Positions 34,275 through 43,432 are shown, numbered from the stretch's first letter. The stretch is DNA of 64,000 nt from Arthrobacter sp. APC 3897 (GCF_030407495.1 NZ_JASDDG010000024.1:1-64000); one strand, 5' to 3'. The notes: generated from the letters alone by a model not told the origin. Numbers and translations: made by a program.

Positions 34275-35051
34275 ATGACGTCACAGGACCTGCAGGGCAA
34301 GGTAGCTCTGATCACCGGGGGGTCGCGGGGAATCGGCCGCGAGATTGCGGCCTGCTTTCTGCGGGCCGGGGCCTCCGTGGTCATCGCCTCGCGCAAGCCC
34401 GAAGGCATTACTGCTGCTGCCAGTGAGCTGGCTGAGGAAACCGGTTCAGATCGGATTGCCGGCGTGGTTGCCCACGTTGCGGATGAGGAGCAGGCCCGCG
34501 CAGCCGTGGCAACCGCAGTCGAGCGCTTTGGCAGCTTGGACATCTTAGTAAACAACGCAGCTACCAACCCCCACATGGGACCCCTGACGGAGCTGACGGA
34601 GAGCAAAGCGGCCAAGACCACGCAGGTCAACCAGTACGCACCCATCCTGTGGACGAAGCTGGCCAGCGAAGCTTGGATGGCCGAACACGGCGGAGCGGTG
34701 CTGAACATTGCCTCTGTTGGCGGACTGCTCGTCGACCCCAATATTGGTTACTACAACGCGACCAAGGCCGCCTTGATCCATCTGACCCGGCAGCTGGCCT
34801 ATGAGGTGGGGCCGAACATTCGGGTCAATGTGGTGTGCCCCGGGTTGATAAAGACTGAGTTGGCGCGGGCCGTGTGGGAGGACCGCGAAGACATCCTGTC
34901 CAAGGGACTGCCCATGCGACGTCTTGGCACCACGGACGACATCGCCCAAGCCGCAAAGTTTCTGTGCTCGGACCGGGCATCGTGGATTACCGGCCAATCC
35001 CTGGTAATCGACGGCGGGGCACTGTCCATGCCGGTGGGAGTCAACGCATGA
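34275..35051 (+). CDS. Short-chain dehydrogenase/reductase
   Basis: A 258-residue SDR: TGGSRGIGREIAACFL, ASRKPEG (NADP-leaning arginine/lysine after strand 2), NNAA, Ser/Tyr/Lys in NIASVGGLLVDPNIGYYNATKAA, and ITGQSLVIDGG. GAAAGAG precedes the ATG. It is coupled by a 4-nt overlap to a second SDR. In the levulinate pathway an SDR (LvaD) accompanies the kinase and dehydrogenase; one of these two may play the equivalent part here. Confidence 0.88.
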   Translation: MTSQDLQGKVALITGGSRGIGREIAACFLRAGASVVIASRKPEGITAAASELAEETGSDRIAGVVAHVADEEQARAAVATAVERFGSLDILVNNAATNPHMGPLTELTESKAAKTTQVNQYAPILWTKLASEAWMAEHGGAVLNIASVGGLLVDPNIGYYNATKAALIHLTRQLAYEVGPNIRVNVVCPGLIKTELARAVWEDREDILSKGLPMRRLGTTDDIAQAAKFLCSDRASWITGQSLVIDGGALSMPVGVNA

Positions 35052-35827
35052 GTGCCGGGGCCATCCAAGGCATAGAGCTGCCCACCTTCAGGCTGGACGG
35101 GCGAACTGCTTTGGTCACCGGCGCATCGGGTGGTCTGGGGCAGAGGTTTTCCCAAGTGTTGGCCAAGGCCGGCGCCACCGTCTACGCCGCGGGAAGGCGG
35201 ACGGACAGGCTGGAAGCTCTGGCGGCAACGACACCCGGCGTTGTGCCGATCACCTGTGACCTGTCCTCCGGCGAGGACCGTGCGCGGTTGATCGAAACGG
35301 CTAGTAGGGAGTCAGGCAGAATCGACGTCCTTGTCAACAATGCAGGGGTGCCGGGCGAGCTGCATGTTGAGGATGAAAGCACGGATGTTGTGGAGAAGGT
35401 TCTGCAGATCAATGTGCTTTCCGCGTTCGACCTGGCCAAACGGGCGGGTGAACTTCAGGGGACGACGGACATGGCCATCATCAACATTTCTTCTGTCCTT
35501 GGGCTGGTTTCCACCGCACCACTGGGCGGGGCAGGCTACGCCGCATCAAAGGGAGCCCTGATCGCGCTGACACGGGAGCTGGCGGGCCAATGGGGCCATC
35601 GGGGCATCCGTGTCAATGCGCTGGCGCCGGGCTGGTTCCACACAGAAATGACCGAGGAACTTTTTGGCGACCCCGCGGGTGCCAAATGGGTCAACCGCAA
35701 CACCATGTTGTCGCGCGGAGGATCCCCGGAAGAACTGGACGGAGCGCTGCTGTTTTTGGCCTCACGGGCCTCCAGCTACATGACCGGTCAGGTTCTCGTG
35801 GTCGACGGCGGCTGGAGCGCCCGCTGA
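35048..35827 (+). CDS. Short-chain dehydrogenase/reductase
   Basis: A 259-residue SDR with TGASGGLGQRFSQVLA, AAGRRTDR (NADP-type arginines), NNAG, Ser/Tyr/Lys in NISSVLGLVSTAPLGGAGYAASKGA, LAPGWFHTEM and MTGQVLVVDGGW. It starts at ATG 35048 inside the upstream SDR stop (ATGA) and is followed after 51 bp by the thiolase gene. A second, distinct SDR translated from the same message suggests two successive or opposing oxidoreduction steps. Confidence 0.88.
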   Translation: MSAGAIQGIELPTFRLDGRTALVTGASGGLGQRFSQVLAKAGATVYAAGRRTDRLEALAATTPGVVPITCDLSSGEDRARLIETASRESGRIDVLVNNAGVPGELHVEDESTDVVEKVLQINVLSAFDLAKRAGELQGTTDMAIINISSVLGLVSTAPLGGAGYAASKGALIALTRELAGQWGHRGIRVNALAPGWFHTEMTEELFGDPAGAKWVNRNTMLSRGGSPEELDGALLFLASRASSYMTGQVLVVDGGWSAR

Positions 35828-35878
35828 CACCGCCAGGCTTATCCCACCCCAGATGTTCACAAACAGGAGGAATTCCAC

Positions 35879-37027
35879 ATGAGCGATGCATATATCGTAG
35901 GAGCAGTTCGTACCCCGGTGGGAAAGAACCGCGGTAACTTCAGCGCTGTCCACCCCGTTGACCTGGGCGCCCATGTGCTGCGCGCCCTCATGGAACGCAC
36001 CGGCGTGGAACCTGGAAGCGTGGATGACGTCATTTTCGGCTGCGTTTCACCGGTCGGCGCGCAGGCTTTCAATATTGCACGCAATTCATGGCTTAGCGCG
36101 GGTCTGCCCGAATCCGTTCCCGGAACCACCATTGACAGGCAATGCGGATCCTCGCAGCAGGCCATCCATTTCGCAGCCCAAGCTGTGCAGTCCGGTTCCC
36201 AGGATCTGGTGGTGGCCGGCGGCGTGGAGGTGATGAGCAGGGTCCCGATCGGTTCGACGGCCACCCTTGGGATGCAGGCCGGGATGGGCAATCCGCTTGG
36301 ATCGGACGGGTGGCTGGAACGCTTCGGGGATCAGCAGATGGACCAATTCCGCGGAGCCGAACTCATCGCTGAGCAGTGGGACATCAGTCGTGAAGAGATG
36401 GAGTCGTTTGCCCTCTCGAGCCACGAACGCGCGGCGGCGGCAATCACTGCCGGGCACTTTGATCTGGAAATCGCGCCATACGGAGACGTGACCACTGACC
36501 AGGGGCCGCGTCCGGGAGGAACTCCGGAGAAGCTCGCCGGTCTGGACCCGCTTGCCGCGGGCGGCCGGCTGACAGCAGCCCTGGCCAGCCAGATTTCGGA
36601 CGGAGCTGCGGTTCTGCTCATTGCATCCGAACGTGCAGTGAAGGAGTACGGGCTCACTCCGCTGGCCCGCATCCACACCATGGCCGTAGTTGGTTCCGAT
36701 CCGGTGCTGATGCTGACCGGCCCTATCCCCGCGACTGCCGCGGCACTCAAAAAATCCGGGTTGGACCTGGGGGACATCGACCACATCGAAATCAACGAGG
36801 CCTTCGCCTCGGTGGTGCTTGCCTGGCAGCGGGAGACCGGAGCCGACATGACCCGGGTCAACCCACTTGGCGGTGCCCTGGCCCTGGGGCATCCTTTGGG
36901 GGCAACGGGAGCGCGGCTGATGACGACCATGGTGCACGAACTGCACCGCACCGGCGGCCGCTACGGGCTCCAACTAATGTGTGAAGGCGGGGGCATGGCC
37001 AACGCCACGATTATCGAGCGCATTTAG
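35879..37027 (+). CDS. Acetyl-CoA C-acyltransferase (thiolase)
   Basis: A 382-residue genuine thiolase that cleaves 3-ketoacyl-CoA. It has the full catalytic set: nucleophilic Cys89 in TIDRQCGSSQQA, His in ALGHPLGATG (about 338), and the second cysteine in MCEGGGMANATIIE (near 367), plus INEAFASV. Preceded by AGGAGG. It ends the SDR-SDR-thiolase segment and would perform the final chain-shortening step. The contrast with the Ltp2-like gene at 29586 shows that two kinds of C-C cleavage are encoded. Confidence 0.92.
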   Translation: MSDAYIVGAVRTPVGKNRGNFSAVHPVDLGAHVLRALMERTGVEPGSVDDVIFGCVSPVGAQAFNIARNSWLSAGLPESVPGTTIDRQCGSSQQAIHFAAQAVQSGSQDLVVAGGVEVMSRVPIGSTATLGMQAGMGNPLGSDGWLERFGDQQMDQFRGAELIAEQWDISREEMESFALSSHERAAAAITAGHFDLEIAPYGDVTTDQGPRPGGTPEKLAGLDPLAAGGRLTAALASQISDGAAVLLIASERAVKEYGLTPLARIHTMAVVGSDPVLMLTGPIPATAAALKKSGLDLGDIDHIEINEAFASVVLAWQRETGADMTRVNPLGGALALGHPLGATGARLMTTMVHELHRTGGRYGLQLMCEGGGMANATIIERI

Positions 37028-37030
37028 CCC

Positions 37031-37085
37031 TTGTGGAGGGTGGCACACGACACTAGGCTCAAGCTATGTCGAAGTGAATTCACTT
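37031..37085 (+). promoter_or_regulatory. Promoter and palindromic operator before the EthD/ligase operon
   Basis: TTGTGG (37031-37036), a 17-nt spacer and TAGGCT (37054-37059) form a promoter. Downstream lies the perfect 14-bp palindrome AAGTGAATTCACTT (37072-37085) at the same relative place as the other island operators. About 200 nt of leader to ATG 37294 has no gene. Confidence 0.65.
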
Positions 37086-37293
37086 GAGTCTTAGGGGAGC
37101 GATGAAGATTCGCCCGCTCTCCGGCCGCTCGAAGAACTATGAAGCGGCCATAAGGGGAAGTACCTCCGGGGCAACGGTGCGCCGGGGGAAGGTGCCAAGG
37201 GCTTATTGGTGGTGAGATGAAGCGGGAAGACGGTTCGCATGACAGTACAGCCTCCCAGCAGCGTCCCACTATCAGAGCGGGAATGAGAGCGAC

Positions 37294-37638
37294 ATGTACA
37301 ACCTAGTAATTGTCTCCAGCAAACCGCCCGAATGGACCCATGAAGAGTTTATCGAGTGGTGGCGGGGACCGCATGCCCAGGCGACTCTGAAGATCCCCGG
37401 TCTTCGGTCATGGCGGCAGATTGAAATCGACCGTGCCTTCGACAAGAGGTCCCAGGACTGGGACGGGGTTTCCATGCTGAGCTTTGACAGTTCTGAAGCG
37501 GCTGACGCTGCCTTCGCAAGCCAGGAATGGAAGGACGCTGTTGCGCAGGTGGGCGATATGCGCGGCCGCCGGTTGGCGTTCCTGGGGGAGGAAATTGTCC
37601 GGACCCCCGAAGACGCCGCCGGAAAGGCAGGGTTATGA
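37294..37638 (+). CDS. EthD-family protein
   Basis: A 114-residue ferredoxin-like alpha/beta-barrel dimer of the EthD type (VIVSSKPPEWTHEEFIEWWRGPHAQATLKIPGL start, LSFDSSEAADAAFAS later). EthD proteins accompany ether-degrading P450 systems or act as small decarboxylases, dehydratases or stability factors in catabolic operons. No P450 is present here. It is coupled by ATGA to the acyl-CoA ligase gene, so it may handle the ligase's substrate or product. Function cannot be fixed from sequence. Confidence 0.75.
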   Translation: MYNLVIVSSKPPEWTHEEFIEWWRGPHAQATLKIPGLRSWRQIEIDRAFDKRSQDWDGVSMLSFDSSEAADAAFASQEWKDAVAQVGDMRGRRLAFLGEEIVRTPEDAAGKAGL

Positions 37639-39134
37639 AGGAAGTAACAAGCCGTTTTGTGGAAGAAGCCGCACACCGTCGATGGGTGGCGGCCATTGAC
37701 GACGCCGGTACCTGGCATTCGGATGAGGTCCTGGACGTCGCCACGGCTCTGGCCGAAGCGGTAAACAGCTTTGGCATCCGGCGGCCCACTTTGCTCGTCC
37801 AGTCCGAAAACTCCCATCGCATGGTGGTGCTGGCGCTTGCCGCAGGTCTCATCGATGCAGCACTGGCGTTGGCTAGTCCACACTTGACAGCGGCGGACGT
37901 TGCCGAGGTAATGGGCGACGTCCGCCCGGACCTGATCCTCGGTGACCCGCAGCAACTGGGGCGCTGGGGAATCGGGGCTGAAGCCGGCAAACCGGTGTTG
38001 GAGCATTGGGTTGTGCAGGAGAACCACGGACCGCGATTCAGCGGTTCCGCGGTTGACCGCTGGAACGGAGGGGTGCTGCTGGGAATGACCTCCGGCTCGA
38101 CAGGCCGGTCCAAAGCCGTGGTGCACCGGGAAGCAGCTCTGCAGTACGCGGTGCGTCAGGAAATTGCCGCTGCCGGCCTCCAGCCGGGCGATGCCATTGG
38201 TGGCATTGTGCCGCTTTCCGCCGCTCCGGCGTTCACGTTCGGAATCTACGCCAGTTTGGAACTGCGGTCAGCCGTGCTGCTGTCGGCGAAGTGGGAACCG
38301 GCGGCGGCGCTGCGGCAGCTGGCTGATCACCAGGCACGATGGCTCATGTGCGTACCGACACAGGTCCTGCAGCTGGCCGCCGCGGCCGCTGCGGCCGGCG
38401 CCGCCTCGCCGCTGTCCGCGATGAAGGCGATTACCGTCGGCGGAGGCCCCATGGACATCGCTACGCTTCAAGAAACGGAGCTGGCACTGGGCGCTCCGGT
38501 ACTGCGCGTGTTCGGCATGGCCGAATGCTTGGGCCACACCAGCCCGGCCCTTGATGATCCTCCGGAGATCCGGCTGGGCCGGGACGGGAGGCCCTTTCCC
38601 GGAACCGAGATGCGTGTCCTTGGACTGGATGGGGGAGAGGCTGCCGTGGGGGAACCCGGGCGAGCACAGGTCCGTGGACCTTCGCTGTTCCTGGGCTACG
38701 CGCGGTCCGGCAGCGTGGTTCCGCTGGACCTGACCGAGGACGGCTTTTTTGAGACCGGTGATCTGGTGGCCTTTGCGCCGGACGGGACGATCAAGGTGGC
38801 CGGCCGCATCAAGGAAGTCATCATCCGCGGCGGACGCAATATCTCCATTGCGGAGGTTGAATCCGCCCTTCACCGCATCGACAGCATTGCCGGAGCGTGC
38901 GTGGTGCCCGTCCCTGATCCCGTCCTGGGAGAGCGGGTCGTCGCATTGGTGGTCCCCACCGGAGGACTCCCCACTGTGGAGGACGTGTGCCGTGAGCTCG
39001 AAGGGCAGGGATTGTCGAAAACCAAATGGCCCGAGTTCATTGTGGAAGTCGCAGAGCTGCCTCAGACACATGTGGGCAAGGTATCGAGAATACGAGCGCG
39101 GGAAATCGCAGTGGAACGGCTTCGGCCGGAGTGA
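37635..39134 (+). CDS. AMP-forming acyl-CoA synthetase/ligase
   Basis: A 499-residue ANL-superfamily adenylating enzyme that activates a carboxylic acid with ATP and CoA. Motifs are the P-loop-like MTSGSTGRSKAV (about 152-163), VFGMAECLGHT (A5), FFETGDL (A7), GRIKEVIIRGGRNIS (A8 hinge) and the C-terminal catalytic lysine in THVGKVSR (about 482). It probably makes the CoA ester with which the island's pathway begins. It overlaps EthD by 4 nt and is followed by two NTF2-like genes. Confidence 0.9.
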   Translation: MKEVTSRFVEEAAHRRWVAAIDDAGTWHSDEVLDVATALAEAVNSFGIRRPTLLVQSENSHRMVVLALAAGLIDAALALASPHLTAADVAEVMGDVRPDLILGDPQQLGRWGIGAEAGKPVLEHWVVQENHGPRFSGSAVDRWNGGVLLGMTSGSTGRSKAVVHREAALQYAVRQEIAAAGLQPGDAIGGIVPLSAAPAFTFGIYASLELRSAVLLSAKWEPAAALRQLADHQARWLMCVPTQVLQLAAAAAAAGAASPLSAMKAITVGGGPMDIATLQETELALGAPVLRVFGMAECLGHTSPALDDPPEIRLGRDGRPFPGTEMRVLGLDGGEAAVGEPGRAQVRGPSLFLGYARSGSVVPLDLTEDGFFETGDLVAFAPDGTIKVAGRIKEVIIRGGRNISIAEVESALHRIDSIAGACVVPVPDPVLGERVVALVVPTGGLPTVEDVCRELEGQGLSKTKWPEFIVEVAELPQTHVGKVSRIRAREIAVERLRPE

Positions 39135-39147
39135 AGGGATGAGGGTC

Positions 39148-39552
39148 ATGGCGGAATCAACGCGGGAAGTTACCCGCGAATCGGCAATCGATAAGTACTA
39201 CGCGCTGCTGGACGGACCGCATCCCATCAATGCGCTCGGTGTCACGGACGGAAGTATTCGTTTCCTTCTGGACACACCTGCGGCCACCGTGCACGGAGAA
39301 GGCAGGGACGACCTGGCCGCGTACATCACCGGCCGGAAGACAGAAGGCCTGGCTCGAACGCACCATGTGCTGCGCCGGTCCCGCGACAATGACTTGGAGT
39401 TCCTGTTAGGAGAAGTCCGCGAAGGGGGCCGCCCGATGGGATCATTCCTGGCGGTTGTCCGGGAGACAGGCGACGGAAAGCTAGACAGGTACGTCTGCCA
39501 TTTTCAAACCAACCTTACCGACACAGCTGACAGTGTGGAGATGAACCCATGA
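39148..39552 (+). CDS. NTF2/SnoaL-like protein
   Basis: A 134-residue small alpha+beta protein resembling the SnoaL/ketosteroid-isomerase fold (IDKYYALLDGPHPINALGVTD opening, THHVLRRSRDNDLEFLLGEV strand pair). It is weakly similar to the next gene (shared THHVL and GEVR), suggesting a tandem duplication. ATG 39148 has GAAGGG at good spacing; ATG 39139 is too close to it. SnoaL-like proteins can be isomerases, hydratases or cyclases. The catalytic role is unknown. Confidence 0.6.
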   Translation: MAESTREVTRESAIDKYYALLDGPHPINALGVTDGSIRFLLDTPAATVHGEGRDDLAAYITGRKTEGLARTHHVLRRSRDNDLEFLLGEVREGGRPMGSFLAVVRETGDGKLDRYVCHFQTNLTDTADSVEMNP

Positions 39553-39920
39553 ACGCACCCTTTTTGGTCCAGTGGTTTTCACATATGGATTCCGACGAGC
39601 CTGAGCGTGTCCTCGAACTGGTCGGCTCCGATTTCCAGCTGTCCGTACTCTTCTCGGGCGGTACCGATAGTCCGGCGACAGATTTCTCCGGAGATCGGCA
39701 GGCGCTGGTGGGATATCTTGAACAGCGGCTGAAGAACACCCGGACCCACCATGTTTTGAACGCCGTTACTTCCGGCGGCGACGAAATGGTGATCGGCGAG
39801 GTGCGCCAGCAGGGTGAATTCGAGGCTTCCTTCAGTGCCGTGGCACGGCTTGACTCTGAGGGCAAGGCGAGCCGGTTGCTGATGGGACGCACGCCGGGCG
39901 TCCGCTTCGAGACCCCGTAG
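39549..39920 (+). CDS. NTF2/SnoaL-like protein, paralogue of the preceding gene
   Basis: A 123-residue protein with the same apparent fold (FLVQWFSHMDSDEPERVLELVG, THHVLNAVTSGGDEMVIGEVRQQ). It overlaps the previous gene by 4 nt and the MBL gene by 1 nt (TAGTG), so the set is translated together. The pair might form a heterodimer. No catalytic residue could be assigned. Confidence 0.6.
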   Translation: MNAPFLVQWFSHMDSDEPERVLELVGSDFQLSVLFSGGTDSPATDFSGDRQALVGYLEQRLKNTRTHHVLNAVTSGGDEMVIGEVRQQGEFEASFSAVARLDSEGKASRLLMGRTPGVRFETP

Positions 39921-41014
39921 TGGGGCACTCCGGGCAGCGTCCCGTCGTCCAGGACAAGTACAGCTGGGAGGAGCCCGGTGCGCACGAGGTTGCGGATGGC
40001 GTGTACCGCATTCCTCTGCCTATGCCCCAGGATGGTCTGCGGGCGGTCAGCGTCTACGCGCTGGTGGATGCCGGTCAGCTGGTTCTCATCGACGGCGGGT
40101 GGGCCGTCGGCAATTCAGTCGGCGTTCTGGAAGCTTCACTGCGGGAGATCGGCTTCGGCCTTGCCGACATCTCCCAAGTTTTGGTGACCCACTCACACCG
40201 CGACCATTACACCCAGGCGGTCGCACTGCGCAGACTGACCGGAGCTCACGTCCGGCTGGGGCTCGGTGAACAGGCATCGTTGTGTCTTACCCGACAACAT
40301 CTCACGCATTTTCCCGCTGGACTGATGGACCGGCTGGTCCGCCACGGAGCCGGTGCCGTGGTTGAACAGCTGCGCAAGGGCCCGCAACAACCGCCGCTGG
40401 ATGCCGGCGACTGGGCGGATCCCGATTCGTGGTTGTCGGACGGCCTCGTCATCGAGCTGTCGGAGCGTTCGCTGACGGCTGTCAGCACTCCGGGCCACAC
40501 ACGCGGCCACATGATCTTTTATGATCCTGAGGCGAAGCTGATGTTCTCCGGCGACCACATCCTGCCGCACATTACGCCTTCGATCGGGTTCGAACCTGAT
40601 CCCGCAGCCTCGCCTCTTGGTGATTACATGTCCTCGCTGGAGGCAATGTTTCGGCTGGAGGACTGCGCCTTGATGCCGGCACACGGAGCATCCGGCGGAA
40701 GTTCCCATGCCAGAGCGCGGGCCTTGTTGGATCATCACGATGTCCGGCTCGCCCAGACCCTGGCCGCCGTCAAGGATGGTGCCTGCACGGGGATGGAAGC
40801 AGCAGCAGCACTGCCATGGACCTCAAGGCAGCATTCCTTCGCCTCCCTGGATCCGTTCAACCAGATGATTGCGGTCAACGAAACCATCGCACATCTGGAC
40901 GTTCTGGCGGCGCGGAAGCAGCTGACTTCTCAGGCCGGTTCGGCAGCAATTCACTACTCCCTGAACACTGAACATGAACCACTGAACTACAGACAGGCTG
41001 GTATCAACACATGA
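39920..41014 (+). CDS. Metallo-beta-lactamase-fold hydrolase
   Basis: A 364-residue MBL-superfamily protein. Metal ligands appear in VTHSHRDHYTQA (H-x-H-x-D-H, about 90-100), TPGHTRGH, FSGDHILPHITPS and PAHG. A C-terminal extension of about 110 residues (RARALLDHHDVRLAQTLAAV) suits the LACTB2/RNase Z-like winged-helix tail. Thioesterase, lactonase or esterase activity would fit the pathway, for instance opening a lactone or releasing CoA. The GTG start overlaps the upstream stop. Confidence 0.82.
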   Translation: MGHSGQRPVVQDKYSWEEPGAHEVADGVYRIPLPMPQDGLRAVSVYALVDAGQLVLIDGGWAVGNSVGVLEASLREIGFGLADISQVLVTHSHRDHYTQAVALRRLTGAHVRLGLGEQASLCLTRQHLTHFPAGLMDRLVRHGAGAVVEQLRKGPQQPPLDAGDWADPDSWLSDGLVIELSERSLTAVSTPGHTRGHMIFYDPEAKLMFSGDHILPHITPSIGFEPDPAASPLGDYMSSLEAMFRLEDCALMPAHGASGGSSHARARALLDHHDVRLAQTLAAVKDGACTGMEAAAALPWTSRQHSFASLDPFNQMIAVNETIAHLDVLAARKQLTSQAGSAAIHYSLNTEHEPLNYRQAGINT

Positions 41015-42342
41015 ACACTCAGGATTTTGACGTACTCGTACTCGGGGCCGGCATGGCCGGCCTGTCCGCGGCAACGGAAGCAGCCAATGCCGGCGCCAGG
41101 GTTGCCGTCCTCGAGCGTGCGCCCATGATTGGCGGTTCCGCCGCTGTCTCCGGCGGTTATGTATGGGCCCCTGCCACCGAGGAAGACCTTCGGCAGGAGG
41201 ACCGGGGTGAATACCAGATCCACGGCGCGAAGGTCGTCGCCGGATACAGCGAAGCCCATGCATGGCTCAGCGGGTTTACTGCGCCGTTGACTCCCGAAAG
41301 GCCCGCCCTCGCCGGACGTGGCCGTAAATATGATCTCCCGCTGGCATTTAGTCGTATGAGCCAGATCATTCAGCGCGCGGGCGGCATGGTTTTCCCCGCT
41401 GTCGAGGTATCGGACATCGTCCGCGACAGTGACGGAGGGTTCCTGGTGCGTGGCACAACCGACGCCGGCAGCGCCGCCTGGCGGAGCCGTACGGTGATTG
41501 TGGCGACCGGCGGGCGGCAGGCCGATCCCAACGCCCGGGCAGAGCTCTCCGGTGGTGCCGGCATGGCTTTGCGCGGAAACGCATACTCGGCCGGAGGTGG
41601 AATGAACCTGGCCGTATCGCTGGGCGGGATGCTGAATCTGGAAAACAAGGGTTTCTACGGGCACCTTTTCGCAGCCGGAGTGACTCCCGTTTCGCCTGTG
41701 GACTTCATTGCTTTTGCCCTGTATCAAAGCGAACAGGGTATTCTGCTTGATCCGGAAGGAACCCGGTTTGCCGACGAGACGCGCGGGGACCACAACAATG
41801 CGACCTCCCTTGCCGCCCATGGCGGTCGAGGGCTGCTGATGTGGTCCGAGGCGGTCCAGGCAGAGGCCGCGGCGCAACCATTCGTGGCGGGCAGCCCCCA
41901 AATGGATCGCTGGCAGATCAGTAAAGACCGCGGCGGCCGCGTTGGCGTGGGCTCATCTCTGGCGGAGGTCGCGGAGGCGGCGGCCGAATGGGGTTACTCG
42001 ATCAGCCCTGATCTGGCCTCTGATCCTGTGGTCAGTGAGCGTTTGGGAGGCGGGACCATTTATTTTGCAGAAGTCGTTCCAGCCATTACCTACACCTTCG
42101 GCGGTGTCAGGGCAGACGCCCGCGGCGAGGTCCTGAATTCCGCGGGGGAAGTCCTAGGGGGCGTCTACGTGGCAGGAGCCGATATGTCGGACATTTACCA
42201 TAAGGGCTACGGAGGCGGTTTGTGCGCTGCAGTGGTGACGGGCAGGGAGGCCGGACGAAATGCCTCCGAACAGGCCTTGGGCACGGTGCCTGCAGGGTCG
42301 GCGCCGCCACTGGCGGCCAGCCCTGAGTATGGGATGATTTAG
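41011..42342 (+). CDS. FAD-binding dehydrogenase/reductase, KstD / fumarate-reductase family
   Basis: A 443-residue flavoprotein: dinucleotide motif LVLGAGMAGLSAA (10-22), ERAPMIGGSAAVSGGYVWAP (the SGG-x-W-x-P pattern of 3-ketosteroid delta1-dehydrogenase and related enzymes), VIVATGG and a C-terminal GGVRADARGEVL...GVYVAGADMS. Likely role: introducing or reducing a C=C bond next to a carbonyl. It is coupled by ATGA to the MBL gene and ends the EthD-ligase operon. The family is clear; steroid specificity is not claimed. Confidence 0.82.
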   Translation: MNTQDFDVLVLGAGMAGLSAATEAANAGARVAVLERAPMIGGSAAVSGGYVWAPATEEDLRQEDRGEYQIHGAKVVAGYSEAHAWLSGFTAPLTPERPALAGRGRKYDLPLAFSRMSQIIQRAGGMVFPAVEVSDIVRDSDGGFLVRGTTDAGSAAWRSRTVIVATGGRQADPNARAELSGGAGMALRGNAYSAGGGMNLAVSLGGMLNLENKGFYGHLFAAGVTPVSPVDFIAFALYQSEQGILLDPEGTRFADETRGDHNNATSLAAHGGRGLLMWSEAVQAEAAAQPFVAGSPQMDRWQISKDRGGRVGVGSSLAEVAEAAAEWGYSISPDLASDPVVSERLGGGTIYFAEVVPAITYTFGGVRADARGEVLNSAGEVLGGVYVAGADMSDIYHKGYGGGLCAAVVTGREAGRNASEQALGTVPAGSAPPLAASPEYGMI

Positions 42343-42348
42343 CTTTCA

Positions 42349-42362
42349 AACTGAGTCCAGTT
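42349..42362. promoter_or_regulatory. Probable operator upstream of the TetR gene
   Basis: AACTGAGTCCAGTT is an inverted repeat (AACTG/CAGTT, 4-nt spacer) and shares the AAACTGA core of the other island operators. It lies between the flavoprotein stop (42342) and the TetR start (42385), consistent with autoregulation. Confidence 0.5.
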
Positions 42363-42384
42363 AGGGACAACGAAGGGTATTGCC

Positions 42385-43059
42385 ATGGGAGAAAACGGTG
42401 CGACGGCTTTGGACCCTATTGTGGCGGGAGTTCCCCTCAGCGACCTGGCCGCAGTCAACGAAGTTGCACCGGGGCCGCGTTCAAAGCGCAGCGCGATCCT
42501 GGACACCGCGGTCACCAAGTTCGGAGCGGACGGGTTCGAGGCCACCAAATGGTCCACTATCGCGGACGAGGTCGGGATCGGCCAAACGGCGCTGTACCAC
42601 TACTTCGAATCCAAGGCGCATTGCCTGTTGACGATCATCCGGTTGGAGTTGGCGCAGTCCTACCAACGTTTCTGCAGGTCATCCCAGATCGGATCGACGA
42701 CGGGGGAGGAAATCGAGGCGGTCTTGGAGAGTGTCTTTGACGTGTCCACAAAAGCCATCATCCAGACACGCATCGTGATGGCCAACAGCGATGTGCTGGC
42801 GGCCCCGCGGAACTCCGCACGGGAGGAAACCGAACGTGTGGCATGCCTCGAGCTGACCCGGGAAATCGAAAACGCTTGGGTCCAGCTTTTTCGCAGACAT
42901 TATGAACAGACGGGATCCGAACACGATCCGGTGCTGGTGGCACGTGCCGTGTTGGGTCTGTTCAACAGTGTTTGGCGCTGGTATCGGCCCGACGGGCCCC
43001 TGAGCCTGGCGAAGGTCAGCGCGTTCTACCGGGAATCCGCTCGGCGGATTATCGATTAG
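42385..43059 (+). CDS. TetR/AcrR-family transcriptional regulator
   Basis: A 224-residue regulator. The N-terminal HTH (about 34-80) reads ILDTAVTKFGADGFEATKW...IADEVGIGQTALYHYFESK, the standard TetR DNA-binding domain, after a 30-residue extension. The C-terminal ligand domain includes a KstR/FadR-like FNSVWRWYRPDGPLS segment. As the only regulator in the island it is the best candidate for binding the AAACTGAAGT-type inverted repeats. The inducer is probably an acyl-CoA intermediate, which is an inference. Confidence 0.88.
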   Translation: MGENGATALDPIVAGVPLSDLAAVNEVAPGPRSKRSAILDTAVTKFGADGFEATKWSTIADEVGIGQTALYHYFESKAHCLLTIIRLELAQSYQRFCRSSQIGSTTGEEIEAVLESVFDVSTKAIIQTRIVMANSDVLAAPRNSAREETERVACLELTREIENAWVQLFRRHYEQTGSEHDPVLVARAVLGLFNSVWRWYRPDGPLSLAKVSAFYRESARRIID

Positions 43060-43432
43060 TACTGACAACAACTTGAATGTTGCCCGGGAACGATAATGCA
43101 GGCTGGCGACGCCCGGGAGCGGACGATGCCGGCCACCGCATGTTCGGGAGCCTGCGAGGGCAATAGGCCCGGCACAGGGTTGCGTCCGGGTCGTCTCCTG
43201 ATGGACCGAATCCGGTTCCCGCCCTCCTGCCCTGTGCCCTGGCCCGCCTGGCCCGCCGGGACCGCTGGTGCCCCGGGCCTCCGCATCCACGCTCCGGGGG
43301 GGCGTTGTCCATTCCCAGAGACACGGCCCCTTTTTAGGGGCGGCTCATCCTTCGGCAGAACCAAATTCGTCGGCAAAGGTGAGCTGTGGCTTCCCCTGTC
43401 TTCGCTCCTTGCCGTGCGCTCGCATCCAGGCC
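43060..43432 (+). other. Intergenic region after the TetR gene
   Basis: No gene with convincing protein features was seen here. There is a short GCCCC-TTTTTA-GGGGC hairpin near 43323-43341 that may act as a terminator for the TetR transcript. The region ends at the promoter of crotonase copy B. Confidence 0.4.
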
